The translations under genes were made by a program, and so were the position numbers. A stretch of DNA of 64,000 bases from Deltaproteobacteria bacterium (GTDB taxonomy: Bacteria > Myxococcota > Kuafuiibacteriia > Kuafuiibacteriales > Kuafuiibacteriaceae): contig JADJPE010000005.1 in the NCBI GenBank assembly GCA_016713425.1, positions 868,001 through 932,000 on the forward strand, in the 5' to 3' direction. This document shows positions 63,704 through 64,000 of this stretch, piece by piece; the stretch's first letter is position 1, and each line of letters opens with the position of its first letter. A model generated the notes under the pieces. It was not told the DNA's origin. It saw only the letters and a program-made list of their open reading frames with translations, and made no database searches.

Positions 63704-64000
63704 ATGTCTGGCCTTTCTTGGCCGCCGATTCTTCGCGCCTTTGACTCTGTCCCAGGGCTTGCGTCGCATCGGACGCATCGGACGCAACGGACGCAACGGA
63801 CGCAACGGACGTCGCTCGCACGGATCATCGGCGTGGTCACTGTGGTTGCGTTTTCCTTAGTGGCCTGTCCGAGCGCAGACGAACCACGCGACGAGGCGCT
63901 TCTTGATGCGGCCCTTCCACCCTCATCGGCTCCGGCGGATGCGGCCTTCCTACCGGAACGCAGAGATGACTCGGGAGACACCGGCGTCGAAGAAATCACC
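63704..64000 (+). CDS. Lipoprotein with a repeat-expanded leader, 3'-truncated by the window edge
   Basis: From the ATG at 63704 the frame is open to the edge: MSGLSWPPILRAFDSVPG, an RTHRTQRTQRTQRT tract, then SLARIIGVVTVVAFSLVAC with a clean LVAC lipobox, followed by PSADEPRDEALLDAALP and an Ala/Pro/Asp-rich linker typical of lipoproteins in this window. GAAGGG lies just upstream of the ATG. The tract before the h-region is coded by the 9-bp repeat at 63766-63810. About 99 codons are visible. Function cannot be stated without the rest. Confidence 0.65.
   Translation, partial: MSGLSWPPILRAFDSVPGLASHRTHRTQRTQRTQRTSLARIIGVVTVVAFSLVACPSADEPRDEALLDAALPPSSAPADAAFLPERRDDSGDTGVEEIT
63766..63810. 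repeat. Tandem repeat, 9 bp x 5 (GCATCGGAC / GCAACGGAC)
   Basis: Two GCATCGGAC then three GCAACGGAC units. They lie inside the leader of the partial lipoprotein gene and are in frame, encoding Arg-Thr-His/Gln triplets. Confidence 0.9.

Noticed and set aside
63493..63999. A 168-codon minus-strand frame with an RCVRCVRCV tract
   Set aside because: The tract is the reverse reading of the 9-bp repeat; the plus strand has a proper lipoprotein signal.

Overview
The window is GC-rich, densely coded DNA from a bacterium that most resembles a member of the Myxococcota (Deltaproteobacteria in older schemes). The basis is indirect: many lipoproteins with Asp/Ala-rich 'DASxDA' linkers, a DUF4215/fibro-slime protein, a spondin-domain protein, two Hanks-type Ser/Thr kinases, a thioester alpha-2-macroglobulin, and very long spurious antisense reading frames. 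No rRNA, replication gene or complete mobile element is present, so the lineage cannot be fixed more closely.

Layout. 1-6.7 kb: a coiled-coil protein cut by the left edge, a small unknown protein, a guanidino-modifying (arginine deiminase/DDAH-like) enzyme, class II fructose-bisphosphate aldolase, then decayed DNA holding a palindromic repeat and an IS1380-type transposase remnant. 6.7-19 kb: two large leftward secreted proteins (one with DUF4215 and fibro-slime domains), a low-complexity protein, and a translationally coupled pair of paralogous exported membrane proteins. 19.2-24.3 kb: a leftward four-gene operon (carrier protein, NAD-synthase-like enzyme, asparagine-synthase-like enzyme, acyl-AMP ligase) that looks like a small amidation or secondary-metabolite pathway. 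24.7-26.4 kb: an SGNH-like lipoprotein and a low-complexity Met/Phe/Gly-rich protein. 26.5-31.9 kb: a leftward five-gene operon of MbnP-like copper protein, MbnH-like di-heme enzyme, outer-membrane protein, RegB-like redox kinase and NADPH:FMN reductase. 32.2-40 kb: secreted and lipoprotein genes (spondin domain, a new-looking 26-residue 'GDD' repeat protein, a lectin-like-fold protein, and three overlapping lipoprotein genes). 40.2-45 kb: two Ser/Thr kinases with altered DFG motifs and a POT-family peptide transporter. 45-53.4 kb: a leftward run of an unknown 302-residue protein, a graspetide-maturase-like ATP-grasp ligase and a giant alpha-2-macroglobulin. 53.6-57.1 kb: the peroxide-defence unit oxyR <-> ahpC-ahpF with a visible OxyR box. 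57.2-64 kb: a slipin-like SPFH protein, a tRNA-like sequence, a TolC-type protein, a GT39-like membrane protein, a trypsin-like lipoprotein protease, a second copy of the palindromic repeat, and a lipoprotein gene cut by the right edge.

Two themes run through the window. Short tandem repeats (6-21 bp units) occur in at least a dozen intergenic regions and inside several signal peptides and linkers. Operons are often tightly coupled by 4-nt ATGA or similar overlaps (mbnH/OMP, the three lipoproteins, the paralogous membrane pair). The candidates most worth following as possibly undescribed systems are the ATP-grasp/302-residue protein pair, the carrier-protein amidation operon, and the MbnP/MbnH operon that carries its own redox kinase. 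All function calls come from motif reading alone; no database search was possible.
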